Shown in pieces: positions 1-13,400 of a stretch of 64,000 nt of DNA. The notes beneath the pieces are model-generated. The model had not been told where the DNA came from, searched no databases, and worked only from the letters and a program-made list of their open reading frames with translations. The DNA is from Auanema rhodensis (taxonomy: Eukaryota; Nematoda; Chromadorea; Rhabditida; Rhabditidae), in contig OZ059894.1 of the NCBI GenBank assembly GCA_964057225.1, positions 15,654,476 through 15,718,475 on the forward strand, in the 5' to 3' direction. The position numbers and the translations under genes are program-made. The first letter of the stretch is position 1. Every line of letters starts with the position of its first letter.

Positions 1-152
1 ATAATTACTCATGTTTCAATCTTATTTCAAATAATTTCATTAAATAAGCGGTTGCATTCAATTTGAAGAAATTACAGTTAAAATTGTTTTATACAAACTA
101 ATTATATATAAAAATTGTAAAATAATTAAAATAAATTAAAATTATGACATAC

Positions 153-859
153 CGGGCGGTCGATAAATCTGCATCGCTGGTCGAGTAGTGGGCTTCTTGT
201 TTGTGTGTTGTCGTAAGGTCTTCTCAGGGTCTTCTTGATGGGCTACGCACTATAATGTAATCTGATTAAATTATAATAATATTATGTGATTCTTAAATAT
301 AAATAAATAATTACATATTTCATCATTTTTTTTGTAAATATTATGACTTATGAAGGTATTTATACAATAACTATTATACTATATTATTATCTATTATATA
401 TTTTTTAATATAAAAATTGGTTTAAAGTCTTAAAATCCAAACGAATATACTTTTTTTGAAGCAAATCAATCAAATTTGCGACTAAACGATGGAGAGTTTT
501 GAAGCTAAGAATAATAGCTACAACTTCTAGGAACAGCTGAGATTTCTTCAAAATCTTTGAGAAGAAAAAGATAGAAAACGTATCACCTTACATATCTATA
601 TGTCTAACCCTTTTACTATATGTTTCTATATACACATTTAGTATTATATTCAATATACTATATGTTTATAAGAAACAAAGTAAAAAATAAAATAAAATTG
701 TTTGTTTATTGATTGAGTGATAAGCTAAAAGAAAATAGTTTTTTACGTTTTCAAGAGTCTTTACTCTTCAATTGTTTATTTTTTTAAATTAAAAAACAAA
801 AAAATAACCAAAATCTTAATGATTCTTGTTGGATTTACCTGTGACATTTCGACCTGCAT
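153..859 (-). CDS. possible 5' exons of an unidentified gene running off the left edge
   Basis: Two minus-strand segments join in frame. A short coding piece (859 down to 839, ATG at 857-859) is followed by a consensus donor (GTAAAT). A 97-nt segment (249 down to 153) is preceded by an acceptor (TTATAG) and followed by a donor (GTATGT). Only one frame of the second segment is open, and it joins the ATG frame of the first. The peptide begins MQVEMSQ and ends RPAMQIYRPPG, rich in Lys, Thr and Pro. The intron would be 589 nt. A possible trans-splice acceptor (CATCACAG) lies about 30 nt upstream of the ATG. I do not recognise the family. The exon model rests only on splice signals and an open frame, so it is tentative. 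Confidence 0.3.
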
Positions 860-3800
860 TTCAGATGTCTTATTGTCGTTGTCTTATAAAGAATCTTTCT
901 GTGATGGAACAGAAAATGATTTTATTTTTTTTGGACAGACAGAGCTACCTTTGCGAGCCAGACCTCCACACACTAGCCCTGAAATAGTATTGAAAATTCA
1001 AATGTTCATATCTGTATGTATAGAGCGATTTTTCTGTTTTGAAAGTCACTTTTGAAAGAAAAAAAACAGAAAATTGAAATATGAAAATGAAGATGATTCT
1101 ACCTGCCAAATAACGGCAAATGAATATATGCTTCGATTATATAAATATATAAATTTATATTTATTATAATAATAAAAATAATTTAGAACAAAGTATGAAC
1201 ATCAGAAAATGATGTTGAAATGATATCTGACGTGAATATTCTTGAGGATGATGAGTGGATGAAGATCTCGATGAGGTTATAGCAAGCAATATGGTCAGAG
1301 GCAATGGAACGTTTGAAAGGGGGGGGGGGAGAATTTTATAAACCGTAACAGCGTTTTGATAACTGTCTTTCAATCAATATCATATGCTGAAAACTAACAA
1401 AAAGAAGAAAAATGTGATGAAAAGAGAGAGATAGAAAAGGTTGAGAGGGAAAAATATTCAGATTGATAGAGAAAGAGAGAGAAAAAACATACACAAAGAG
1501 TTGGAGAGAAGGGAAAGAAAGGAAAACTGTGTGTATGCACATACATATGTGTTCGTGTTATGATGAATGTATGATTAGTTGATGATAGTAATGCCATTGT
1601 CAATAAGAAGCTTTTGTACCGACGATGATGACGATAAAGTCTTGTCGAAGTACGAGAGACTTTCGTCTGTCGTCATTGGACATTATTATAGTGTTAGTAG
1701 GAAATAAGTGTTTCTAAATGATATAATCAGCAAAATCAATACAGTTATTCAAAAAAAATGTTTTTTTCTCTAATTCACAAATATTTTTTCAGTTTTCGCA
1801 TAAGTAGAATGAGGATAGATGTATATTTGGCAGCAGTAGGTCTTGGGAAAATTCTTTTTAACATTAAAGAAACTGATAAAGGTCTAACAAGAAATGAAAG
1901 AAACTGGAAAAATTGTCTTTTTGAAGTTCAAAATGATGAGAAAGAAAAAGCAAAAAAACAACAAAAAAAAGGAAAAGAACGACAAGGAGGGATGATGTCC
2001 GCAACAGCCACACGATGTCGACAACGTCGATTGAAGAAGAATCTGGCGGGGGGCTATTGATAGAGTAGAGAGAGGACGAAATATCGATAATTGAACCGAC
2101 AGATGAGCTAGAAAACAGAAAGTAAATGATGGATGAAACAAACAAATAGCTGTCAGAATAATTGAAAATTGAGCTAAGAATTAGTATACGTATAGAAGAA
2201 ATGTCCAAAATGTAATGAAATGGATAAGAGATGAGGTGAAAAAGTAAAATGAAAGTTGAATTGAAATTAATAATGAAAAGCTTTGATAGAAAAAATAACT
2301 TTTATCTCACATTAGAGATCTTTGAGATCTAGATGATATTTGAAAAATATCTGATAGTCAATATTCGAATAATATTACGGTTAATCATATGGAAATAAGG
2401 TGAAATAAGATTAAGAGATACAATACAATTTATACAATGATTAATGGTATAATCTTAAAAAATAGCAGATTGAAACTATTTTTATCGAAAAATTTGGTGA
2501 TATAATAATAAAAAAAACTGAAACGAATAATTTAAAATTGACGGATTTGAAAAGATAAAAAGATGAATCAAACATGAGAGATGATGTTCGACAGATAATA
2601 TTTCAAAAATCAAACAAGACAAGCAAGATGTTGAAATGGAAAATGAAAAGAAAATACAGAGAGAGGGTGAGAGAATGTGAGAAAGAGAGAGAGAGAGAAA
2701 GAAAGAGAAAGGAGAAGGTAAAGCTGGTACGACGGAATCATGTGAAGAGATGATGATGATGATGAGAAGGCGAGAGCAAAAAGACATAAGAATTATGCGA
2801 TTTAAGGAGTAAAGACTAAATAAACACACATATACACACACATCTGTTAGTGATTTTCTAATTTTAATTAGAATCAAGTAAACTTAAACTATTCCGAAGC
2901 TGTTACAACAATGTTGTAAGCTAATATACAATAAGTTATCTAATGTATTATGATGTTGATTTCAAATTTTCAAGCTTTTCCGAATAGGAAATTAATTTTT
3001 CATCAGTTAGTCTGATTTGCAATCATTCTTTTTTTTCATAATCCGCTTAATAGTGATTACACATCAGTTCATTTTATTGTCGGAACTCGTTGTCGTTGTC
3101 GTTAACTAGCTCGAATGCTCACACTTTTCAACATGTGCTTTCTAATTACTTTCTTCAAAAAATCAAAGAGATATATTCAAAATAATGCATTGAAGAAAGA
3201 AGGAAATTAATGCGGTAAAGGGTTATGTTCGATGCAGATTTTATCATAGTCTTTCGGAGGAAATACAGGCCGAGAGAGAAAAAAATGAAGAGCCGAGAAC
3301 TGAAGATCACAAGATGTGCTCTACGTTCGCTTTTTTCGATGTTCTACCAAAATGTTTAGTCATGGGTTAGTCTGTGTTTCAAAACGAACGAGAGAGTAAG
3401 GCAAGATGTATTGAGCACAATGACAAAGCAAGGAAGTGAGATATGATGAAGTGGATGACAGTATCGGCATTTTCTGAATGAGGACTTTGAAAAGAGCAGA
3501 ATGTTGTTACATCAACATTTGATGTTTTCAGAATCTCAGCACGATTTTTAACCGCCACTTGACAGAGGAAGCCTGTAATTCATGGACAATGTGAAAAGAG
3601 ATCTAGCTTTATTCCCCCCCCCCCCTCAACATGAATAATATAGCTGAGATTGGTAAAATATTCAAGTGAGGCTTCAAAACATAAACGATATTGATAAGAA
3701 ACTAAAGTATAAAGAATATGCATGAGGTTCTTTAACAATTAAACAATATTTATTATAAAAATAAGTAAATCATTTGATGTGGCCGTTAAACAAAAGAAAT

Positions 3801-4595
3801 AAAATAATTTTAAGATCTAAAGACACTCAATTCCTTCAAAATCTTCAAATATATCATTTGTAAGCAATCGAGCTCTGTTGTTAATTAGAAAGAAACGGAG
3901 AATTCAAGGAGATAGTATATGAAATAATGAAGTTGAAAGAGAAAGACAATGAGAGATCAGGACAGGCGCAAGAGTTAGAAGAGAATGAGATGTTGAGGTA
4001 AGAGATAGTTTACAAGCCAGAGAGACATTTCGTATGTGAGGTGTAACACATTGACCACTCGATGGACGTCTTACAATAAGTTCAGCAAAAGCAGTTCAAA
4101 GATTGTTTGTACGCATTTTGAGCAATTTTATTTAAATATCTGTTAAGTTTTCAAATAAAAAGTTGACAAATTGGGCATTGACGTAAATAAAATGACGTGA
4201 AAATAATTTATTTTAGTTTATGATGTGCGTATATCCGGTTGTATTCTAGATGGGACACTTGTATCAATTTCACATTAACATTCATATTGTGTTGTTGTAA
4301 ATGTAACAACTTTAAGATATATAACTTATGTTGGATTTTGATAAAACAACCAATTTAAATTATATTTATATGTTATAGTGTATAATTCAGTAAATATCTG
4401 ATGTTTATATAAGTTATAATAGCATTATATGAATATCTTTAATACATTTTATATCAAAATTGATTATACTACATGATAAGATAAATGTATCTATATATTA
4501 TATATGTACATATCAGAATATTCTGAGATAATACTAAATGATTCAAACTGGATAAACAGATATCTCTCTGTATCTGACATCTGGTACGAAACGTG
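860..4595. other. AT-rich, purine-biased non-coding stretch
   Basis: No supported gene. The plus strand has long GA-rich tracts (about 1380-1530, 2560-2740, 3240-3300, 3890-3990). These create low-complexity Ser/Leu/Phe/Ile open frames on the minus strand that I do not accept as genes. An 11-G run sits at 1319-1329 and a 12-C run at 3614-3625. It is probably intergenic or intronic. Confidence 0.5.
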
Positions 4596-4608
4596 GTTGC
4601 TATGCAAC
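4596..4608. promoter_or_regulatory. X-box-like palindrome (RFX/DAF-19-type site)
   Basis: The sequence GTTGCTATGCAAC is a perfect 13-bp dyad with GTTGC/GCAAC half sites, close to the RFX X-box consensus, which usually has slightly different spacing. It lies about 470 bp upstream of the SPATA7-like start codon. RFX factors drive ciliary genes in animals, so the position is suggestive, but the site is farther from the ATG than is typical in nematodes. Confidence 0.3.
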
Positions 4609-5076
4609 GGCTAATGGATTGTATATAAACGAGTAGACAAGGAGGTGAAAGCAATAAGCGAAGCTTCCATCTATTGCGGTGTTCCTGAAGCTATTCCTAG
4701 ATGAATGGAGAATGATATTTAATTTGAATTTTTATATATTTTGTTTTTCAATATATATATATATAGATAGAAAGATAGATATAGATATGATAATACCAAT
4801 CTATTGTTTTCCATCTTATATTTTTTATTTTTTTCTTCAATATTTAAGTGAGAAATGCTATTGAATTAAGAATTATATATTTTTCTATTCTAATATTTTA
4901 TACTTTTTTTTGTATTTTATTTATATATACATACATAAATATTTAATTATAATTATAACGTTTAACAAGTTATGTTCATATCGATTCAATTCTTATATTT
5001 ATATTTCATATTACCAATATCGATTTTTTCTTACAACTTATTTTTAGAATATTTATTAAAGTTTGAAATATATTCC
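4609..5076. other. AT-rich upstream region of the SPATA7-like gene
   Basis: No open frame of note. It includes TATATAAAC at 4622-4630 and a run of TA/GATA simple repeat near 4750-4790. A TTTTTAG acceptor at about 5040-5046 lies 30 nt before the start codon and could serve spliced-leader trans-splicing. Confidence 0.4.
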
Positions 5077-6143
5077 ATGGTTCTTCGTCCATCAAGTTCG
5101 CAATGGAGTATATCACCGGAAACCATTATGAGCCATCATTATCGACTGGCCCGTGGAATAAAATCAGTTGTAGATACATCTCCTCCATATTCTATGTATA
5201 ATAGTCCAATTAGTAAGCTTAATTTATTTTATTATATATTAACTAAAAACAAATGTTTTTAAGTTTTAAAATACTTTTTAGGCGTTCATTATATACCCAA
5301 ACGAGCTTCATCAGCTGATTGTTATAAGAGGAATAATCGTAAGGTATTCGAAATGTGGTTATTGGAATAACTATGATTATTTGTATTCAAAGGTTATGAG
5401 TCAGCCTGAACGAGATTTGTCAGACTTTGTTAATATGAATAAGAAAAGTTTGAAATTAGCTCTTCCACGGACTAATTCGTATAATGAACTGGCTAAACCA
5501 AAGTTGCTAGGAAACCGGAATTACCAACCTCCATTACATAGAAAAAAAGTAAGTAACATCAATAAAGTAATAATGATGAGAAAAATAATTAAGAAACCAC
5601 CATTACCTCCGATGAGCCATGAAATACCAAAAGAAACTGAACGAGTACCTAGGAAGCCTCGTGAATCAAATGTGTCGAAGCCAACAACAAGAAAAAAGCA
5701 ATTATCTCCAATGAATGAAAAATATTTTTATTTTAAAAATTCAGTGTTTGATGCCATTATAGAGCGACGTGTATACAGTGATAAGTGAGAAATACAAAAA
5801 AAATTGAAATTAATAATATAATATTCCAGAATGATAATAGATACTGTTGAAAATGAGATGAGACAATGGGTTAATAACCTTACATGGGTATGTAATAAAG
5901 AAATATGAAAGAAGTTAAATTATATACTTATAGAATGAACTTGAATACCTGAAAGAAGAAATATATGATGATTTGGGAATAAGGAATCCTCCAGTTTCTA
6001 ATGAAATTCGAAAGATTCAAAGCCACAATGATTCATCCAAATCCGAGTCCAAAACTTCATCATATAGATCAGAATCAGATAATAGCAACAATTCTTCCAC
6101 CACACACTCAGAACAAGAATCAAGGTTATCTCACAGCACCTGA
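5077..6143 (+). CDS. SPATA7-like ciliary protein, five exons
   Basis: Five exons join in frame: 5077-5212, 5282-5343, 5393-5784, 5830-5887 and 5934-6143 (stop TGA 6141-6143), giving 285 residues. All introns are 45-70 nt with GT..AG ends; phases 1, 0, 2 and 0 are consistent. The N-terminus has a SHHYRLARGIKSVVDTSPP segment resembling the conserved HY..I.SAK.AVD motif of SPATA7. Near residues 195-245, a VYSDKMIIDTVENEM helix followed by LEYLKEEIYDDLGI resembles the SPATA7 C-terminal conserved block. The middle is basic and Pro-rich, the tail Ser-rich. SPATA7 works at the ciliary connecting/transition zone with RPGRIP1. The start was chosen as the first ATG after a likely trans-splice acceptor. 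Assignment is from remembered motifs, not a search. It is the only credible host protein gene in the window, and its codon use is ordinary for AT-rich DNA. Confidence 0.6.
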
Positions 6144-6368
6144 TGTTTTCGAAAACATTTCTTTCAGAACCACTTCTTCTTCCACATCTGAATATTCCGA
6201 TTCTACCAGTATATCCGAGGAAGAACAATGATGCGCACAAATATTTTTAGCTATTTTCAATTCAGAAATGTTGTCTTTCATTTCATTGATAAATATTACC
6301 ATAATACAACAAAACGAGAAAAAAAATCAAAAAATTGATAAATTAGACTTCTGGAATCTATAAAACAA

Positions 6369-6440
6369 TAGCAGCGAGTGGTTTCGATCCACCGACCTCT
6401 GGGTTATGGGCCCAGCACGCTTCCACTGCGCCACGCTGCT
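6369..6440 (-). tRNA. tRNA-iMet-CAT: initiator tRNA-Met (CAT), first copy of block A
   Basis: This is the reference description for every copy. The 72-nt cloverleaf has acceptor stem AGCAGCG/CGCTGCT, with the A1:U72 pair typical of eukaryotic initiators. Other diagnostic initiator marks are three consecutive G:C pairs closing the anticodon stem (CTGGG/CCCAG), a CCCATAA anticodon loop with C33, and a T-loop of ATCGAAA with A54 and A60 in place of TTC. The A box (TGGCGCAGTGG, nt 8-18) and B box (GGATCGAAACC, nt 51-61) are intact. There is no intron and no encoded CCA. TTTT lies 3-4 nt downstream. It delivers the first Met to the 40S subunit with eIF2. This copy matches the consensus. Confidence 0.97.
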
Positions 6441-6539
6441 TCGAATGTGGCATACACCGAGGTGTATGATGAATTCTGAATCGGTAAAACCAAAAAATCA
6501 AAAAATTGATGAATTAGATTTCGGGAATCGGTAAAACAC

Positions 6540-9500
6540 TAGCAGCGAGTGGTTTCGATCCACCGACCTCTGGGTTATGGGCCCAGCACGCTTCCACTGC
6601 GCCACGCTGCTTCGAATGTTGCATACACCGAGGTGTATGATGAATTCTGAATCGGTAAAACCAAAAAATCAAAAAATTGATGAATTAGATTTCTGGAATC
6701 GGTAAAACACTAGCAGCGAGTGGTTTCGATCCACCGACCTCTGGGTTATGGGCCCAGCACGCTTCCACTGCGCCACGCTGCTTCGAATGTGGCATACACC
6801 GAGGTGTATGATGAATTCTGAATCGGTAAAACCAAAAAATCAAAAAATTGATGAATTAGATTTCCGGAATCGGTAAAAAATTAGCAGCGAGTGGTTTCGA
6901 TCCACCGACCTCTGGGTTATGGGCCCAGCACGCTTCCACTGCGCCACGCTGCTTCGAATGTGGCATACACCGAGGTGTATGATGAATTCTGAATCGGTAA
7001 AACCAAAAAATCAAAAAATTGATGAATTAGATTTCTGGAATCGGTAAAACACTAGCAGCGAGTGGTTTCGATCCACCGACCTCTGGGTTATGGGCCCAGC
7101 ACGCTTTCACTGCGCCACGCTGCTTCGAATGTTGCATACACCGAGGTGTATGATGAATTCTGAATCGGTAAAACCAAAAAATCAAAAAATTGATGAATTA
7201 GATTTCTGGAATCGGTAAAACACTAGCAGCGAGTGGTTTCGATCCACCGACCTCTGGGTTATGGGCCCAGCACGCTTCCAGTGCGCCACGCTGCTTCGAA
7301 TGTGGCATACACCGAGGTGTATGATGAATTCTGAATCGGTAAAACCAAAAAATCAAAAAATTGATGAATTAGATTTCCGGAATCGGTAAAACACTAGCAG
7401 CGAGTGGTTTCGATCCACCGACCTCTGGGTTATGGGCCCAGCACGCTTCCACTGCGCCACGCTGCTTCGAATGTGGCATACACCGAGGTGTATGATGAAT
7501 TCTGAATCGGTAAAACCAAAAAATCAAAAAATTGATGAATTAGATTTCTGGAATCGGTAAAACACTAGCAGCGAGTGGTTTCGATCCACCGACCTCTGGG
7601 TTATGGGCCCAGCACGCTTCCACTGCGCCACGCTGCTTCGAATGTTGCATACACCGAGGTGTATGATGAATTCTGAATCGGTAAAACCAAAAAATCAAAA
7701 AATTGATGAATTAGATTTTTGGAATCGGTAAAACACTAGCAGCGAGTGGTTTCGATCCACCGACCTCTGGGTTATGGGCCCAGCACGCTTCCACTGCGCC
7801 ACGCTGCTTCGAATGTGGCATACACCGAGGTGTATGATGAATTCTGAATCGGTAAAACCAAAAAATCAAAAAATTGATGAATTAGATTTCTGGAATCGGT
7901 AAAACACTAGCAGCGAGTGGTTTCGATCCACCGACCTCTGGGTTATGGGCCCAGCACGCTTCCACTGCGCCACGCTGCTTCGAATGTGGCATACACCGAG
8001 GTGTATGATGAATTCTGAATCGGTAAAACCAAAAAATCAAAAAATTGATGAATTAGATTTCTGGAATCGGTAAAACACTAGCAGCGAGTGGTTTCGATCC
8101 ACCGACCTCTGGGTTATGGGCCCAGCACGCTTCCACTGCGCCACGCTGCTTCGAATGTGGCATACACCGAGCTGTATGATGAATTCTGAATCGGTAAAAC
8201 CAAAAAATCAAAAAATTGATGAATTAGATTTCTGGAATCGGTAAAACACTAGCAGCGAGTGGTTTCGATCCACCGACCTCTGGGTTATGGGCCCAGCACG
8301 CTTCCACTGCGCCACGCTGCTTCGAATGTGGCATACACCGAGGTGTATGATGAATTCTGAATCGGTAAAACCAAAAAATCAAAAAATTGATGAATTAGAT
8401 TTCTGGAATCGGTAAAACACTAGCAGCGAGTGGTTTCGATCCACCGACCTCTGGGTTATGGGCCCAGCACGCTTCCACTGCGCCACGCTGCTTCGAATGT
8501 GGCATACACCGAGGTGTATGATGAATTCTGAATCGGTAAAACCAAAAAATCAAAAAATTGATGAATTAGATTTCTGGAATCGGTAAAACACTAGCAGCGA
8601 GTGGTTTCGATCCACCGACCTCTGGGTTATGGGCCCAGCACGCTTCCACTGCGCCACGCTGCTTCGAATGTGGCATACACCGAGGTGTATGATGAATTCT
8701 GAATCGGTAAAACCAAAAAATCAAAAAATTGATGAATAAGATTTCTGGAATCGGTAAAACACTAGCAGCGAGTGGTTTCGATCCACCGACCTCTGGGTTA
8801 TGGGCCCAGCACGCTTCCACTGCGCCACGCTGCTTCGAATGTGGCATACACCGAGGTGTATGATGAATTCTGAATCGGTAAAACCAAAAAATCAAAAAAT
8901 TGATGAATTAGATTTCTGGAATCGGTAAAACACTAGCAGCGAGTGGTTTCGATCCACCGACCTCTGGGTTATGGGCCCAGCACGCTTCCACTGCGCCACG
9001 CTGCTTCGAATGTGGCATACACCGAGGTGTATGATGAATTCTGAATCGGTAAAACCAAAAAATCAAAAAATTGATGAATTAGATTTCTGGAATCGGTAAA
9101 ACACTAGCAGCGAGTGATTTCGATCCACCGACCTCTGGGTTATGGGCCCAGCACGCTTCCACTGCGCCACGCTGCTTCGAATGTGGCATACACCGAGGTG
9201 TATGATGAATTCTGAATCGGTAAAACCAAAAAATCAAAAAATTGATGAATTAGATTTCTGGAATCGGTAAAACACTAGCAGCGAGTGGTTTCGATCCACC
9301 GACCTCTGGGTTATGGGCCCAGCACGCTTCCACTGCGCCACGCTGCTTCGAATGTGGCATACACCGAGGTGTATGATGAATTCTGAATCGGTAAAACCAA
9401 AAAATCAAAAAATTGATGAATTAGATTTCTGGAATCGGTAAAACACTAGCAGCGAGTGGTTTCGATCCACCGACCTCTGGGTTATGGGCCCAGCACGCTT

Positions 9501-10373
9501 CCACTGCGCCACGCTGCTTCGAATGTGGCATACACCGAGGTGTATGATGAATTCTGAATCGGAAAAACCAAAAAATCAAAAAATTAATCAATTAGATTTC
9601 TGGAATCGGTAAAACACTAGCAGCGAGTGGTTTCGATCCACCGACCTCTGGGTTATGGGCCCAGCACGCTTCCACTGCGCCACGCTGCTTCGAATGTGGC
9701 ATACACCGAGGTGTATGATGAATTCTGAATCGGTAAAACCAAAAAATCAAAAAATTGATGAATAAGATTTCTGGAATCGGTAAAACACTAGCAGCGAGTG
9801 GTTTCGATTCACCGACCTCTGGGTTATGGGCCCAGCACGCTTCCACTGCGCCACGCTGCTTCGAATGTGGCATACACCGAGGTGTATGATGAATTCTGAA
9901 TCGGAAAAACCAAAAAATCAAAAAATTGATCAATTAGATTTCTGGAATCGGTAAAACACTAGCAGCGAGTGGTTTCGATCCACCGACCTCTGGGTTATGG
10001 GCCCAGCACGCTTCCACTGCGCCACGCTGCTTCGAATGTGGCATACACCGAGGTGTATGATGAATTCTGAATCGGTAAAACCAAAAAATCAAAAAATTGA
10101 TGAATTAGATTTCTGGAATCGGTAAAACACTAGCAGCGAGTGGTTTCGATCCACCGACCTCTGGGTTATGGGCCCAGCACGCTTCCACTGCGCCACGCTG
10201 CTTCGAATGTGGCATACACCGAGGTGTATGATGAATTCTGAATCGGTAAAACCAAAAAATCAAAAAATTGATGAATTAGATTTCTGGAATCGGTAAAACA
10301 CTAGCAGCGAGTGGTTTCGATCCACCGACCTCTGGGTTATGGGCCCAGCACGCTTCCACTGCGCCACGCTGCT
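6540..10373 (-). tRNA. tRNA-iMet-CAT: 23 tandem tRNA-iMet genes
   Basis: Low-coordinate ends (each copy is start to start+71): 6540, 6711, 6882, 7053, 7224, 7395, 7566, 7737, 7908, 8079, 8250, 8421, 8592, 8763, 8934, 9105, 9276, 9447, 9618, 9789, 9960, 10131, 10302. The period is exactly 171. Changes inside the tRNA are rare: 7053 and 7224 (one base each in the D-arm region), 9105 (T-stem) and 9789 (B box, GATTC for GATCC on the plus strand). The spacer before the 8079 copy carries a broken palindrome (ACCGAGCTGT). The copy at 10302 is followed by a 170-bp step and an atypical AAATTTAGCAAAC upstream spacer otherwise seen only at array edges. Confidence 0.95.
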
Positions 10374-10471
10374 TCGAATTTAGCAAACACCGAGGTGTAT
10401 GATGAATTCTGAATCGGTAAACCAAAAAATCAAAAAATTGATGAATTAGATTTCTGGAATCGGTAAAACAC

Positions 10472-13400
10472 TAGCAGCGAGTGGTTTCGATCCACCGACC
10501 TCTGGGTTATGGGCCCAGCACGCTTCCACTGCGCCACGCTGCTTCGAATGTGGCATACACCGAGGTGTATGATGAATTCTGAATCGGAAAAACCAAAAAA
10601 TCAAAAAATTAATCAATTAGATTTCTGGAATCGGTAAAACACTAGCAGCGAGTGGTTTCGATCCACCGACCTCTGGGTTATGGGCCCAGCACGCTTCCAC
10701 TGCGCCACGCTGCTTCGAATGTGGCATACACCGAGGTGTATGATGAATTCTGAATCGGTAAAACCAAAAAATCAAAAAATTGATGAATAAGATTTCTGGA
10801 ATCGGTAAAACACTAGCAGCGAGTGGTTTCGATTCACCGACCTCTGGGTTATGGGCCCAGCACGCTTCCACTGCGCCACGCTGCTTCGAATGTGGCATAC
10901 ACCGAGGTGTATGATGAATTCTGAATCGGAAAAACCAAAAAATCAAAAAATTGATCAATTAGATTTCTGGAATCGGTAAAACACTAGCAGCGAGTGGTTT
11001 CGATCCACCGACCTCTGGGTTATGGGCCCAGCACGCTTCCACTGCGCCACGCTGCTTCGAATGTGGCATACACCGAGGTGTATGATGAATTCTGAATCGG
11101 TAAAACCAAAAAATCAAAAAATTGATGAATTAGATTTCTGGAATCGGTAAAACACTAGCAGCGAGTGGTTTCGATCCACCGACCTCTGGGTTATGGGCCC
11201 AGCACGCTTCCACTGCGCCACGCTGCTTCGAATGTGGCATACACCGAGGTGTATGATGAATTCTGAATCGGTAAAACCAAAAAATCAAAAAATTGATGAA
11301 TTAGATTTCTGGAATCGGTAAAACACTAGCAGCGAGTGGTTTCGATCCACCGACCTCTGGGTTATGGGCCCAGCACGCTTCCACTGCGCCACGCTGCTTC
11401 GAATGTGGCATACACCGAGGTGTATGATGAATTCTGAATCGGTAAAACCAAAAAATCAAAAAATTGATGAATAAGATTTCTGGAATCGGTAAAACACTAG
11501 CAGCGAGTGGTTTCGATTCACCGACCTCTGGGTTATGGGCCCAGCACGCTTCCACTGCGCCACGCTGCTTCGAATGTGGCATACACCGAGGTGTATGATG
11601 AATTCTGAATCGGAAAAACCAAAAAATCAAAAAATTGATCAATTAGATTTCTGGAATCGGTAAAACACTAGCAGCGAGTGGTTTCGATCCACCGACCTCT
11701 GGGTTATGGGCCCAGCACGCTTCCACTGCGCCACGCTGCTTCGAATGTGGCATACACCGAGGTGTATGATGAATTCTGAATCGGTAAAACCAAAAAATCA
11801 AAAAATTGATGAATTAGATTTCTGGAATCGGTAAAACACTAGCAGCGAGTGGTTTCGATCCACCGACCTCTGGGTTATGGGCCCAGCACGCTTCCACTGC
11901 GCCACGCTGCTTCGAATGTGGCATACACCGAGGTGTATGATGAATTCTGAATCGGTAAAACCAAAAAATCAAAAAATTGATGAATTAGATTTCTGGAATC
12001 GGTAAAACACTAGCAGCGAGTGGTTTCGATCCACCGACCTCTGGGTTATGGGCCCAGCACGCTTCCACTGCGCCACGCTGCTTCGAATGTGGCATACACC
12101 GAGGTGTATGATGAATTCTGAATCGGTAAAACCAAAAAATCAAAAAATTGATGAATTAGATTTCTGGAATCGGTAAAACACTAGCAGCGAGTGGTTTCGA
12201 TCCACCGACCTCTGGGTTATGGGCCCAGCACGCTTCCACTGCGCCACGCTGCTTCGAATGTGGCATACACCGAGGTGTATGATGAATTCTGAATCGGTAA
12301 AACCAAAAAATCAAAAAATTGATGAATTAGATTTCTGGAATCGGTAAAACACTAGCAGCGAGTGGTTTCGATCCACCGACCTCTGGGTTATGGGCCCAGC
12401 ACGCTTCCACTGCGCCACGCTGCTTCGAATGTGGCATACACCGAGGTGTATGATGAATTCTGAATCGGAAAAACCAAAAAATCAAAAAATTGATCAATTA
12501 GATTTCTGGAATCGGTAAAACACTAGCAGCGAGTGGTTTCGATCCACCGACCTCTGGGTTATGGGCCCAGCACGCTTCCACTGCGCCACGCTGCTTCGAA
12601 TGTGGCATACACCGAGGTGTATGATGAATTCTGAATCGGTAAAACCAAAAAATCAAAAAATTGATGAATTAGATTTCTGGAATCGGTAAAACACTAGCAG
12701 CGAGTGGTTTCGATCCACCGACCTCTGGGTTATGGGCCCAGCACGCTTCCACTGCGCCACGCTGCTTCGAATGTGGCATACACCGAGGTGTATGATGAAT
12801 TCTGAATCGGTAAAACCAAAAAATCAAAAAATTGATGAATTAGATTTCTGGAATCGGTAAAACACTAGCAGCGAGTGGTTTCGATCCACCGACCTCTGGG
12901 TTATGGGCCCAGCACGCTTCCACTGCGCCACGCTGCTTCGAATGTGGCATACACCGAGGTGTATGATGAATTCTGAATCGGTAAAACCAAAAAATCAAAA
13001 AATTGATGAATTAGATTTCTGGAATCGGTAAAACACTAGCAGCGAGTGGTTTCGATCCACCGACCTCTGGGTTATGGGCCCAGCACGCTTCCACTGCGCC
13101 ACGCTGCTTCGAATGTGGCATACACCGAGGTGTATGATGAATTCTGAATCGGTAAAACCAAAAAATCAAAAAATTGATGAATTAGATTTCTGGAATCGGT
13201 AAAACACTAGCAGCGAGTGGTTTCGATCCACCGACCTCTGGGTTATGGGCCCAGCACGCTTCCACTGCGCCACGCTGCTTCGAATGTGGCATACACCGAG
13301 GTGTATGATGAATTCTGAATCGGTAAAACCAAAAAATCAAAAAATTGATGAATTAGATTTCTGGAATCGGTAAAACACTAGCAGCGAGTGGTTTCGATCC

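Noticed and set aside
1164..2877. Minus-strand frames rich in Ser, Phe, Leu and Ile
   Set aside because: They are translations of GA-rich simple sequence, overlap one another in several frames, and show no splice structure or motif.
5522..5580. A sixth intron in the SPATA7-like gene at GTAAGTAACATC
   Set aside because: The only nearby acceptor would give an intron of about 20-40 nt. The frame is open straight through, so it is kept as exon.
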